Shown here: piece after piece, positions 1 to 13,500 of the stretch
Layout of the letters: the number at the start of each line of letters is the position of its first letter
Numbering within the stretch: the stretch's first letter is position 1
Assembly: GCA_008921705.1 (NCBI GenBank)
Contig: VFFE01007869.1
Span: 312,723 to 376,722 of the forward strand
Origin: Burhinus oedicnemus
Lineage: Eukaryota; Chordata; Aves; Charadriiformes; Burhinidae
Direction: 5' to 3'
Length of the DNA stretch: 64,000 nucleotides
Position numbers and translations under genes: made by a program
The notes under the pieces: model-generated
The model's input: the letters and a program-made list of their open reading frames with translations, nothing else
Databases searched by the model: none
Told to the model about the DNA's origin: nothing

Positions 1-315
1 ATCACTTCCCTAGTCCTGCTTGCCACACTATTCCTGATACAGGCCAGGATGCTGTTGGTCTTCTTGGCCACCTGGGCACACTGCTGGCTCATATTCAGCT
101 GACTGTTGACCAACACCCCCAGGTCCTTTTCCGCCAGGCAGCTTTCCAGCCACTCTTCCCCAAGCCTGGAGCACTGCATGGGGTTGTTGTGACCCACGTG
201 CAGGACCTGGGACTTGGCCTTGTTGAACTTCATACCACTGGCCTTGGCCCATCAATACAGCCTGTCCAGATCCCTCTGTAGGGACATCCTACCCTCAAGC
301 AGATAAACACTCCCG
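1..315 (-). mobile_element. CR1 LINE fragment (reverse transcriptase C-terminal region)
   Basis: On the minus strand this stretch translates, with frame breaks, to the CR1 ORF2 segment just downstream of the reverse transcriptase core. It shows the pattern LQRDLDRLY, then KFNKAK-like, [20 protein letters not shown] and MSQQCA blocks. Similarity stops near position 315, which would be the 5' truncation point usual for CR1. The 3' part of the element continues off the left edge of the window. Stop codons and frame shifts show that it is inactive. The family assignment rests on recognised protein motifs; the subfamily is not determined. Confidence 0.85.
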
Positions 316-812
316 CATGGCACAGCTCTGTGCATCTTGCAGGGACTGGGAAGGCCAACTGCACAGATCTCTTTTGGACAGATATTAATTTTCCCCATAT
401 CTGCTGCACAAGTTGTACATTCTAGTTTGCAGCACAAGCAAAATGGGAAAACACAGGGAGCACACACCCCTTCATCAGGCAGAGGTGTCCGTTGACACGA
501 GCTTGCTGCAGGGACGCAACCGTGGCTCCATTGTGATTTGGCCAGAGTACAGAAAATGGAGGCAGGGAAACACCCATGGTAGTTTGGGATAACAAGAGTC
601 ACAATATCCCAATTTACCAAAGCTGATGTGATGTTTCACTCATGCTCTCAGCTCTGCAAACAAAGGCTGCTCGGTGGCTGGGGCACAAAGAGCAGCAGTT
701 CAGTCCCTCACCCCCAGACACCATCATCACCATGGGATTACACAGTGTGTGTTGCAACTTCAGCATTAAAATGAGAAACTCATCTACACCTAGCTCTTTT
801 CAAACTTAAGAG

Positions 813-826
813 AAAAAAAAAAAAAA
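813..826. repeat. A14 homopolymer
   Basis: An uninterrupted run of 14 adenines followed by a short A-rich tail. No target-site duplication or retroposon body was recognised beside it. Confidence 0.9.
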
Positions 827-3800
827 GAAAAGGACATTATGGAGCAGCAGGCTGGGCTGGGAGAGCCATGAGTTTCTGACCCCATGCTGATCCTCTTAGT
901 TACGAGAAAATGATCACAGAAACTCAGAGTTATATTACAAACCTCCAAAACAGTCTTCTGGCAGCACAGCGTGGTGTTACAAGCACTGTACAACAGTTCT
1001 CTCTGTGTACAGAACAGGCAAGAGCCTGGTGGAGGCTGGTCTTCCCAGGCACTAGCAGAGCTTTGGCCAGGGCTGGCCCTGTTTGCAAGACCTGAGGTAT
1101 TCTGCATTGACATCAGTCAGGTCTTTTACAACGTAAAATTGAAAAAGAAAAATAAAGGAAAGAAATAATTGCACCAGGAGTCAGGAAAAACAGGGTGGAA
1201 GGGAAAACACACCTACTGTAACTCCAGGGGAAAAGAGTGAGACTGAAGTATTCCATCCTAATGGCTCAAAAGGAAAGTATCGACTGCTTCTGAGAACAAA
1301 ACTATTATCACTAAATTTGTATTATTATTTCAGGATGTTAACTCCATGCCCAAAAACTATCTCTGACAAGAGTCCGGTGGACTCCAAAGGGAGCAACTAG
1401 GGCAGCAAAGTGTTTTGGACAATGCCTTCTACTATCTGCCAGTCCTGCATAGCTTTCTAGCACTTAGATATCACTAATGCTTGTCCCTCTGCAAGCACAC
1501 TACTTTGCCTCCAACCACTCCGTAAACATTTCTTGGTTTCTACTGCCTTACTGTCCTGCATTTATAGTTACTCCTCCTGATTCAGGCATGTGCAATTATC
1601 TCCAACGGATCACCAAACCGTAGGGTAGCATCAACACTCCCCCAGCCACCACCAGGACAACAAACCCACCGTGTTGCTCTCTTCTGATCACTTTACATTT
1701 GTTGTCCCCATAGCCCCATACCATAGCCTGCCCCACGCAGCCTTTGCCAAAGCCCGCAGAACGGTCACAGCAGTCAACCGAGAGATGCGGCAGATAAACC
1801 CTGCTACCATCAGTAGGAATCACGGTGCTTTATTTGTCAGGGGTTTTGTTCTTCTGGAGAGCTGACAGGCAGTGGTACCCACTTGCAGGAAAGCTTTAGG
1901 AGACAGTCACCCACCAGGTGACAGGCACATAGTCTTTTCACTCAACATCATCCTTGAAAAACACCACCCAAGCCCTCCTGTCCCAAACCTGTGGTTACAC
2001 ACGAGAGTTCCTCTCCAGTGCTACCCAGCAAGGCCCCTTTACCTGCATGAAGTGACTCTCAACACAGCCTTGACAGGCTGAGGGATTCATGGAGCACAGG
2101 ACTGAACAGGGATGGGAAGTAAAACAATTGCATTAGACAAGAAAGACAGAGATTTTTCTTATTTTTTTAGTACACTCAAAAAAGTAACTGCAAGGAGACA
2201 CTGTGGATGAGCAATGGGTTAGCAGCTTAGCAATATCTCCAGAAAAATTTCTGTATCATTTTCTTTTGCTCTCGAGGGCTGTGATGGACGAGCTTACCGT
2301 TCATATCTTCCCTCTGTTACACAGAGCAAGCTAGATTTGGCTTGCTCCTCATTTGCCTTGACCTTTCAGGAAGGAATAGGGTAAACCCCCATGAGGTTTC
2401 ACAGCAGAGCATGCAGTTGGACTCAGAGCTCTCCCCAAACACCCTACGGCCAGGTCAGCACAACCCAAGGGAACGATCCTCACTGCATGATCACCTGGAG
2501 TCACTGTCAGTACCTCTGCAAGCGAGGTGGAGTCCCACCAACATCAGGCTCCAGGGCCACAGTCAGGGACTGCTGCTCTGCCCATGAGACAGGAGGCCAG
2601 TCAGCCCTCTCGAATACAGAAATGTTCCGTTGAAAAACGCAGCTGGCAAAAATCACAGACGAAAGTGAGCGTTAAAGGTCCAGGCAAAGAAAAAGCAACA
2701 TGAAGTTGCTACCGCATAACACAAAACCTGAAAATGGGACAAAGCACATCCCAGTGCTCTGCTATTACACAGTGCAAATAAATTCTTTCTGCAAGAGGAA
2801 CAGGGGTTTTTTTTCAGCCAAAAGAAAAGCAGAGCACAGACTAATCAAATTCAGTGTTCTTGGGCAATATAAGGCTAATGTCTCCCACTCCAATGCCATT
2901 TCAATCCTTTGAAAACGGAAGTGAAACCTTGAACAAGTAACTTGCTTTTCTTGTAAATGTTTGAAAGACCAGAGGGTCTCAGTACTTCGGTATCACCCCA
3001 CAAGCATTACTGAATTCATCTCCAAAAGCCTCTCGGAAGTAATGGACTAAAAGGTGAAGGTGGGTAATTATAAAGATGGTGGAACAGACCTGAAGGTCTG
3101 GGGTCAGGGTGGGGTCTGGTCTGGACCTCAGTAGTGTTGTGCATCCCCAGAGCAAAGTGGTGGCCGTTCACTTGTTCCTTGCTGATACGGATGCAAGGAA
3201 TGTGCCAGTTGCTTGTGCTGCTGGAGAAAGCTTGGTCCTCCCTGCCGGCCGCAGGCAGGGAGCAGCTATGTCCAGCTTAGGGAAAAGCAAGCAGAGATTT
3301 TAAAATGCTACTTAATCAAATTCACTAAGCATCGTGGTGATTTAACTCTGGGTTTGGGTTTATTTATTTATTATTTCCCGTCTGTAGTTATCGCTTCTCT
3401 TTCCTTAATTTCTGCCCGCTATTTGGCTGATCAGCCTCCCAGGGATAAGCAAGGCAGTGGAAAAACATGCATCCAGATCTGGGTCAAGATTTTACATACT
3501 CAAAAGCTTTGGGAGGTTTCATACAAGCACAGCATTTTTAGGTTATATCTTTAACGTATGGTTTGGATCTACCGTCCCCTTAACTCACCCACTGGGTGCT
3601 CAGGTGAGAGTTCAGGGACAGCATTCATTGAATATTAAAAAAAGAAAAGAAACTGTACAAGATGCTGGAAATGTTGCACCTGGGAGGGGAAGAAAAAAAA
3701 CTGAACCAACACTGTTCTGCCCAGAAGCAATTTACCACTGATTAGCACGTGTTTGGGGCTTTTTTTAATTTTATAAATTTGCTCCTTGCCATTAAGTGTT

Positions 3801-6800
3801 ACTTGCACTGCCTTAAATTGACTTCTTTTTGCTAGCTCCTCCTGTAATTTGTGACCTCCTTCCTGCCAGAGAAGCAAAGCCATGGTGGACAAAAGCACTG
3901 CAGATCTACTAGATAATTGAAATCATCACAGAAAATAGTGTTATACCCTCTAGACTTTGCCTTGAAAGCATCAAAGACATGCATATTTACAGCATTAAGA
4001 AAAAAAAAAGTGAGCTTTAAAAAACAAAAATTTACATCTTGGACTAGATATGGCTTTTAATTTTAAAACACAAGTCAGCCCTGGCTCATGATGGTGCTGG
4101 GCTGGCATAATGACATAGTTTTTCTCCTACAGTTACAAATATACCACAGCTCCCTTCTGGGAAGTTCCCCTCTATTTAAAAAAAAAAGGATAAGAAAGGT
4201 TGCTGAACCTCTGTCAGGTTACTGAGTGCCAACAAAAGTGCAAACTTGAGCCGTTTCTTTAGGCAGATTTGATGATCTGCCCCCTCAGAAAGTAGCTGAG
4301 CTATATCCCTTCCCGTAGCACATTTCATGCAGACCACAAAAGGGAACATTTGCTTACAAAGCAATTGTTTTAAAGCCAACTCCTGACTTTTTAATTTATG
4401 GAATATTTGTTCCCCTTGACTGAAACTTCAGCAGTCTTTCTCTGCCAGAGCTAATATTTTAAATCGTGTATTTTAACATCATTTGCATAACTTTTTCAAA
4501 ACATGTTATCACTATCCATGGCCTCCTGTTTTACATCCTGCCTAATCCCAAGGTCAAGGAACTTAATAGGAGCCCCTTGATTTTTCTGGGCTTCGGACAA
4601 GAATTTACAGACCCAACAAGAGATTCTGCCAGCGATGTGCTGCATTCGCCACGGGCTCTTGCCTTTCTCCTACGGACACTGGACACTTGACAGCAGGACT
4701 GCTCTTGGTTTGTTTTTATTCGCTCTGTGCCATGTATTTTAAACTTTCATCCTTGCTCCAAAAGCCAACAATTATGCTCGCAACATTCTTTTGTAAGATC
4801 TTTCACAGCTACAACAAAGTCTTCAGTCAAAACCTGAGTAATGGCTAAAACTAGTCTTTTCCAAAACATTATTTTCCACAGGAATAAAGACGTTATGGAA
4901 AAGACATCTACAAACACAACAGCCTTTCTGCTCAAAAAGCTGCAGGAAATTAAGACTGTGCAAGCAGGAGCCACTCACCTGTGAGCCACAGAAGGAGAGA
5001 CACACCAAGAGAGATCCTAACCTGAAGCTTGGTAGAGTTAATGGAAACGCTGCGTCTGGCTCCTCCGAGCCAAAGCCCATCCTGGCTCAGAGCAAGAGGG
5101 CCTCATCCTGATCCTGCTCTGTCAAACCCAACGGGCTCTTCTGCACCCATCTACACACCCAGGGCTTCCTCACCCTGCTTACCCCAGGACTTTTAGATAA
5201 GAGCGCACGTGTGTTTCCCATTATATCTTTGCTAAGGTGGACCAAAGTGAAAGAGCAAGAAGAACATGGCCATTTTGCTTCAAACCAACATCGTTTCCAT
5301 ATAGGCACTTATCTTTCAGTATTGTCATTATGAAAAAGGTTGGTTTCGTTGCACGTCCACTGTTCACACAGCCCAATAGCAATGTTTATCAAGATGACAG
5401 ATTGACTTATTTTAGTTTTATGAGATGCCCTGTTGCAATGCGTTCTATAAATAACACAGTTTTTAATTAAGAATCTATAAGCAGATGGTTGACGAGGGTA
5501 GACACCACTAGTGGCAGGTATATATGAAGCTGTTTTGTATACCATGTTACACAATGATCATTGACTCGTTGGATGTATTGTTCAACAGTTCTACTCTGTC
5601 CTTGTGCTCCCTCCACATAAGAGTCTCTCGATATTCAGTTCGGGATGGAAACAAGACTGAGACCATTTCTCACCAGCAGCCAAACAGTCCCCATTTGACA
5701 ACCAACCTGATACAAAGCTGATGGCAATTCTGCTTCTGTATTAGTGTACAAAAATTGTTTTTCATTGCTGACAGCTTTTGGACAGTTGATCTGGGAGTTG
5801 TCTTCTAAGTCACATCCCACGTCCCATACAGGAAGGTGCTATGAGCCCAGCCCAAAGGAAAGCACACCACTGCCTAGGTGTCTTTTGTTCAGTAGGATCT
5901 CTAGACTGCTAGAGGCAATTTCTCCAGGATACGATTATTGACTCTGAGTCGCATCATCCATGGGATGCAGTAATCTGACATGATTTAGAGGATTTGAAGG
6001 AGAAAACAGCAACCAGCTGAAAGAGCAAGGAAAATTAAGGGCTGAGTGGACAAAATACATTGAACAAACTGGAAACCAACAGCAACACCAGGGACAAAAA
6101 TAAATAAAGAAGTAAAAATCCTCCTTATGCTCTCGATAAAACAGCTGCAGGAAGCTTTGGTTTTTACTTGGTTTTCCCTGTATTTCCAACTGCCATCCTC
6201 ATCTTTAACACTTATAAAGAAAATAAGTTTTACAGATAGCATTTTTATATCTCTAAAGCAAGACATTTAGAATTGTAAAACAGAAGAGACTTGCTGCAAA
6301 CCCTCAGAGGCCCATACTAACCATGCTGCAGGACAAGGGGGACTCCCCATACGCTGCTGGGACGGCACCAGTCCGCAGTTGCACACAGGGAGGTTTCCTC
6401 TGCTGCTTCCCCAGGACTGGTTGTCCCCTGCATGCTGCTCTTAGGGTGGCATCTACAGCTGGGTGAGGCATCGCCTGCTGATGGGGTAAGGTGCGACCAA
6501 GGCAGCCAGCCACAAAGGATAATCAGGCCATTGCTTTCCTGCGTGTCTCCTATTTAAGTGCTGATCAGGCCAAATCCCATTTCACTGGCTTGATTTAGAA
6601 AATTGCAGACCAGAGCTATCAGGCTGCAGGCTGTGTGCTTGCATGCAGTGTGTTTGCTTTTTCCTGATGCTTCTTGGAAATACCCCCACGCCCTTGCTGC
6701 AGAAAGCTGACGAGAGTTTTGTTAACAAAAAACCATTTTTCCCGGTCCTTTAAATTGAGCAGCAAGACTTCTTAAATGTCTCTCCATCGCAATCAGCCTG

Positions 6801-9800
6801 GTGATAATTCGCACCTCTCAGATCAGCTGCCCCTTATTGATGGTGTTTACCCAGCACAACCCATGGGGTGGGTGGGATTGCTGTAGAAAGCAGTGGACCC
6901 TCCACCAGCGTGAATCAGCCCAGCTGAGCTGACTTGTGAGGCCGCCGGCTGATTCCTGCCAGCTGAGCCTCTGCCTTCGCCTCCTGTGACTCATCCTTCT
7001 CCGAATTAAACAAAGAGCCCCCAAAGTGCAGGCTGAGTCACGTATGCTTTGAAGGTGGAAGTGGGGTGGCTTTTGGCTTGGGAGGGAGTGCCGGGGAGGA
7101 GATTGTCTCTGCGGCAGTGAACCTCGAGTCAGAGCTCTAAAAATAATAGCGAGAGGAACAAGAAAGGTCTCTGAGAACAAGACCCCCCTTTCAGCCACCT
7201 CCCGTAATAGCACTTCAATCCGCTTCTGCAGGGGCAAGGGGGGACGGTGGATGTGTGATGCAGGGGATGACCGAGTTCCTGAGGACTGTAATTACACAGG
7301 ATTAAAATGCACAGCTCTGCAGTTACAATTTGACAGAAAATTGCAACCTCAACAGGGGGAAATGTCGGGAAAGGGCACCAATAAAGCAGAACAAGGCGGG
7401 CGAATTCAGCTCTGATTCAAGCACATTGGGTGCCGCTGCTGCATTCGGCCACTTGGCACCCAGTGACAGCTATATATTACCCAGCGGTCCTTCCTACCAG
7501 AGCCAAAATCACATATTTCCTTAGAGATGGCATGGCTCTGGTTCTAGATTTCTGCTTTGCTGTTGGGTATGAATTTCTTCCCTCCCCATGGATGTCTGCT
7601 GCTTCTCCTGTGGAGAGGAGCCGGCGATGGGTTCCCTGGCCGGGCACAGCCTGCCAGGGCCATCGCTCCCCTCCTGCTCTGCCCCAGCCAACAGCAGCCT
7701 GGGCTGCCCATCCCCTGCTGCCGGCCTTCAAAATCATTAATTATCATAAGGAAGAACATCTCCTTTAACTGCACAATGTCAAATGACTCTTCAATTTAAA
7801 TGCTCATTTGTTTTCATCAGTCCAGAGCCAAACTGCTGCGCTGCTGTGCGATGAGACCGACCGGTAGTATTCCACTTGTGAATATGCTCAGACTTGGAAA
7901 TACTCAGACAATCCACTACCAGCAGCAAATAATATCTTATAAGTCATGGAAAACCCAGAAAAAATGGAGGATAGACTTGGATAAGCACTACTAATAGGGA
8001 CTTGGGAGGGTGGGAAGGGACTGTCGCTGATTATCGTTGAGGAACCCATTAGGCTGAACATGCCTAGATTTCCTAGTGCCTAATTTCCATTAGGCATTTC
8101 CAAGTAGGACTAAACCATCCATCAGGAGATTGGGTTTGCTCAGATGTTGCTTTAATGTTCAATTTATTCAGAGTAATTTAGCTTCATTTGGGGAGTTGCA
8201 AATGAACTGTTACTTGCTCTGTGTCAACAGAACACTGGGGTTTCTTGCTTGAAAAAAAAAAGAAAAAAGAAAGAAAAACACACTTCTTGTGAAGCCAGTG
8301 TTCCTTGTTCACCATCCCCCTCTCCGAAGACCAGCTGGTGAAGAGCAACCTGGGACAAGTCACCCAGCAGTGGCCAGTGATGCTCTGCAGCAACTGTGTC
8401 GAAGCGTAACACACCTCCAGACTAGTGCCCAGTAGGAAAAGGGAAATTACTCTGCTAAACAGCTATTCCCAGAATGGAAAGTGGCAAGAGTGAAACACCC
8501 AGTAAATCACATCACCCTGTATCCCCTCCTTCAACACCAGGAACTTCACAGAAACCCCGGGACCAGCTGGCTTTGTGGTCTGGTGGGGACACAAGAGGAT
8601 ACGAATCGCCTGCACGCGTGCACCTCTACAATGTATTTAAGGAACTGATGTTTTTGGGCACTGCGTGCCCCGTGTGCAGCACAGAGCATCAGGCAGCCCA
8701 TACTCCCTAGTGAAAGGGAAAGGAAAGTGGGAATTCAAGCTGGGTGAAGCCTATTTATACATACGTTAGTCAGCAGGGCGGGAGAGGGAGTTAAATAACT
8801 GTTACACACTATAATATGTGCTATCCTACGGCAAAATTTCATTATGTGTAACTCTCCTTACTCCTATCTGTGCAATAAAAAACCCCCAGTAAATTCTGTA
8901 ACGGTAAAACCAGCAGCCAAGCCTCCAGTCAGATCTCGAACTAGAAATAATCCTGTATCAGCACAACAACGTCGTCAATAGAAGGCCAATTTTAATTTCT
9001 CCTTAAAGCATAGCCCTGCTATGAAAAGCACGTTGGTTTTAATCCCGCCGGCTGCCATTGGTACTGCCGTTCCTCCTGCCTGAGCTCAGCCCCGCTGTGG
9101 GGCTGCCTCTGTGCAGGCAGTGGGTAGCAATGAAAGCCGGGCAGGTCCTCACTGTCCCCTGGGGTGACCGGTGCCACCGCACAGGAGCAGCTTCCAGGTC
9201 GGCAGCAACCAGTTGCCATTTCCACGACGCACAGAGCAGCTTTGTCCCTGGTCCCTCAGCTTGATGCTTCCTAGTGGGAAGCTCAGCACCTAGCTGCCCA
9301 CCGGCACGAAGGGAATGGCAATAAGAAACCGGGAATAAAACCATTTTTATTTGGCCAGTGGGAAAATGCTGAAGCATTAACATTTTTTTATTGCTTGTGA
9401 TACCGCGCATGTAAGAGATGGTGACAAATGCTAAGCAAAGGGTTTTTCCTCCTTCCCTTTGTAGCGCTACATGATTCCTGTGCTGCGTACGTTTGTTTGC
9501 TTGCTTTCTCATGCTCCTGTACGGTTAAAAACTGCCTGCCGTTAGCTTTGCCCACCCTGCCAAGCCCCCAGCACATGCCGTGTGTCCTGAGCCTGGCTGG
9601 GGCACCTGGAGTCCCTGTTGTCCCCAGGGCCATTGAGCTGCGGCATATCTCCTTCCCCTGCAGCAAGGCAGTGAGCCTGCAGCCCTGGCTCATGGTTCGA
9701 TGCAGGTCATCAAAACACAGTTCAAATATTGTATTTTTCACAGGCCAAGTCAAACACAATACCCGAACAAGAAGAGTGTGGATGAGGGCGACCGCACTCA

Positions 9801-10480
9801 GTGGATCCAGGACAGAAATGCCATCTCCAGCGCTGGGCGATGAGGACCACTGAAGACTTACATTCTCCTCGAGGAGCTGGAGAGGGTATGGAAGGAGGGG
9901 CTTTCTCTTGCTTACAGGGATAATTTTATAACCAGCAGTTGTATAAGCCGTGAGAAACATGATTGAATCATATGCTTCGGAGTCCTTGCTAATCTCTGTT
10001 CTCATAAATCAAGAAGGTAAATATAGATGTTATTGCCCAGGTTTATCAGGGTATATTTGAGCAGAAGCCAGGCTGTCGATGCTTTGTGTGGACAGTGAGG
10101 ATGCACCCCTAGCATTAATCTGGTTTGTCTAATTGATGTATTTGTTGCTCTTTTGCTGACTGTATACATTACGAGATTACTCATTCACTCCTCCTGCTTT
10201 TTAACTGAAATCTATTTTACTGTACCCAAAAGCAGGAAACAAAGCATTTTCCCGTGTGCTCTGCACAGGAGAGATGGCACCAGCTCCTTCTTCAGCACTC
10301 ATTTCCAGCTCTGTTCAGCGCTGGTTTCATGAGACTGAAAACATCATCTCAGATTAGGTAAACCTTTTCATAAAAGCCATTAACTCCTCTGTGGAAAAGC
10401 CCAGTGGATTTTTCCATGAGATGTAATTTCTAAGAGCCTGTCTTTAGAAATGTGCAAAGTTAAGGGCTGGGAAAATAACA

Positions 10481-10501
10481 ATAAATAAATAAATAAATAA
10501 A
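10481..10501. repeat. (AAAT)n microsatellite
   Basis: About five tandem copies of ATAA read directly from the sequence, in otherwise unique non-coding DNA. Confidence 0.9.
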
Positions 10502-13500
10502 GCAGAATGGGTCGATGTAAACAGCATTTCATTTATATACAATCCACCTGATTTCAAGAGCTACCTCATGTCTATACCTGGCCCCTTTCAAAGGCCTTTC
10601 CTCAAAAGGTGTATTTTTTAGCATTAGATCTGTCTGAATTAGAATCAATACTATTACTTGTTTTGCATTCTGGATCGACCTTTTTTTATGTCTACATACT
10701 AGTGGAAAAACTTATTTTTTCCTCAATTTTCCAATCCTTTCCCTGTGTTGTAAGAGCAGAAGCTTTTTGCATACTAGCCGGCACATCAGTGATGTCCTAA
10801 TATCCTCCCCCAGCACTGCAGAAGCTTGCTTGAAACCTATTTACTGCTAGGATGTGCATATTAATGTCTTGTCTTATTTGCCTCAACAAACAGAAAGGAG
10901 GCTATTTTAAGTTACTAGAAGAGACACAAACTAACCGAAAATCCAATCTTCATTTTCTAGAGAAGCCATCTGGTTCACTTTCCTTCTTTTACCTTGTTAT
11001 TAAAGCATCTTTGGGGTACTCTTATGGACAACACACCCCCCCATGTACCACAGGAGGGTCATTAAAGGATGGCTGCTCCGTGTCACGGGTACCCACACCA
11101 GAGACCCGACACGCAGCAAGCCGTTGCACCAAAGCCGGCAGAACCGGCAGCCACACGGCTTGAGATCCCATTAGCAGCTCGTAAGCGAGCCTGGACCTTG
11201 ATCGCTGATAATGATATAATGAATACCAAATTAAAACCTAAAACTATGCTACCACAGGCTACGATCTTATCAACCTCCCCCGAAAGCTGAGCTGCATCAG
11301 GCTCTGAGGTTCTTGCATAGGAGATTTCAACTAATATGCTGCAGGTAATTCAATCCGTGCCGCTCTGCTCTTTCAAGCAGCACTCAGCCAAGGCTGCATT
11401 ACGATATTAAATCCATGGTGACTTCAGAGGTGTAGGCTTTGGCTCGTTGTCCTTCAGCTGAGATACAAAATCAGGTTGAACAGACCTGGAATGACCTAGC
11501 CGAAACATCTTGGCTGAGCTTCAACTAAGAAATTGCATTTACTCCAAGGAAAACTGAACTGTGGTTTCATCTGGGTAACGTTTTCGCCTTCAGTGTTGAC
11601 CCTTCCCAACATTGGCCTTTGGCTTTAGCAGTAAGAAATCATTGGGGAATAGTAGATCAATAGAAACGTCAATGACAACAAACTATCAGGTCAATATAGG
11701 CCTCTTTTTTTCTGCAGTGCCGCCGGTTTCAGAGCAGCCATGCAGTGCTCTCCGCCTGAATAGCTGATGCTACTTAGCTTCAATCCGTGGGATGTTCACA
11801 AACCTTTCCTTTCCTGCAGGGCCTGCTCCTGGGATGACAGCAGTTATTCCAGATACGCAAAAAGCTACCCTTTTGTGAAAAATAAACAACAGACAACAAA
11901 CCCTCTTATTTGCATGCAAAGCAAATGCAATCACACAAACAGCAATCTCTCTTCAAACTCCGGGACGGGCAAAGCCCCGTCCATTATTAGCAGCACGACG
12001 GATAAATTAAGCAGCCAGTTAAAATGCCAAGGAAGCGTCCACATCTTTTCTTTCATTTCCCCCCCCCGGAAAAAAGTATTGTGGGTTGGGTTTTTTTTAT
12101 TATTATTCAAGCAGAAATAGTTCAGTCTCTGGGTAAAATTTGACAAGTAAATGCTAAAATACCCTGAAGACCACTAATTTTAACCTGGCGCTCTCAGCAG
12201 TAGTGTGTAAGCTGTTTGTGTACAAACCCAAAACAAATACTGTGGCCTAATGCTGTTTTTACCGAGGGCAACAGAAACAGCTTCTCCTGTGCGTGGGCAG
12301 CCCAGCAGAGAGTAAGCTGGACCTGTGTCCGCAGGGTGTCGCAGCAGGGACAGACGGCTCGTGGATGCTCCCCAGCCCTGTGTGCAGCACAGGGGGTACC
12401 ACTGCCCCCCCAGAGCCCAGCTCTGCCAGCCACGTACCACAAGATGCTGGTGATGGGGAGCTGAAATGAGTCCAGGATGGGGGTCATGAGAGGCAACAGA
12501 GGAAAGCGATGGAGGTGAAACACAGCCTGGCGTGTGCAACATCACAGCAGAGCAAGTCAGCCCCCCCAATAGCCTCCCAAAACAAGAAGCCCTTGCAGCA
12601 ACACATCTTTTCTGCCCCCTGCTCATCGCAGGTGAACAGGGCTATGAAATGCGTCCTCTTGCCAAAGCCTTGCCCTCAAAGCCCTAGCACGCTTTTAACG
12701 AAGCCATTTACAGCACCTGCTCCTACACCAAAGAAAAGATGTTCTCTCTGAGCTCTTTACTGATATAGTGAGTTTCCGCCTAAAACTAGCCCAGCATGGC
12801 TCCTGCTAAAACCACAGATTTATTGAGATGAGCAGATGGCTATGCCAAGCAATCCTCTTCAGCTTGAGAGACATCTTTTTACAGGGCACATGAAGGGTGG
12901 CAAACACTGAGGCACCGCTCTGGAGTAAGCGCTGAACTGCCAGAACAGGACAGTGCTGACAGATACAGACTGCATCTGTACATCACATCAAACCAGGGTG
13001 GCTGGCAGCTCTTGGAGAGCTTAAAGACGTCAAGTAGGTGCTGCTCTTCTCTTCTTGGGAGCACCGACAGGAGTCAAACTCATTCCTAACACAGTCAGAG
13101 ATGTTACCCAGTGGTGACTCTACATCCAGAGTCACATCTTGCATGTGATCTGCCAATAAAGCCATCCAACATCCCTGCACTGATATCATTTTTGTGCTAT
13201 GGTACATTATCTGTCACTCCCAGAACAGATAACTAAGACCAAATCCTGCCACCATCTGCACCCCTGTTACTTGAACTGAAATCCAGAAGAGCTAAACCCA
13301 CCTGCAGGACAGCAGGAACTGATACCCATCAACGTATCAAGCTTCACTTGATTAAGACATCATCATCATGGCATACGTGATGTGACCTGGATGGACAGGT
13401 TGCGCTTATCAGCTACACAGTGGCCCAAAGCATCAATGTTAAGCCATGGGATGAAAAAAATGAGAAGACAACAAACACGCTTCTGCCTGGTTTTGTTGTT

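Noticed and set aside
9388..10005. 205-codon open frame on the minus strand, longest outside the known genes
   Set aside because: No recognisable domain, and the opposite strand is open for 141 codons over the same bases; no splice or promoter context. Read as chance in GC-rich DNA.
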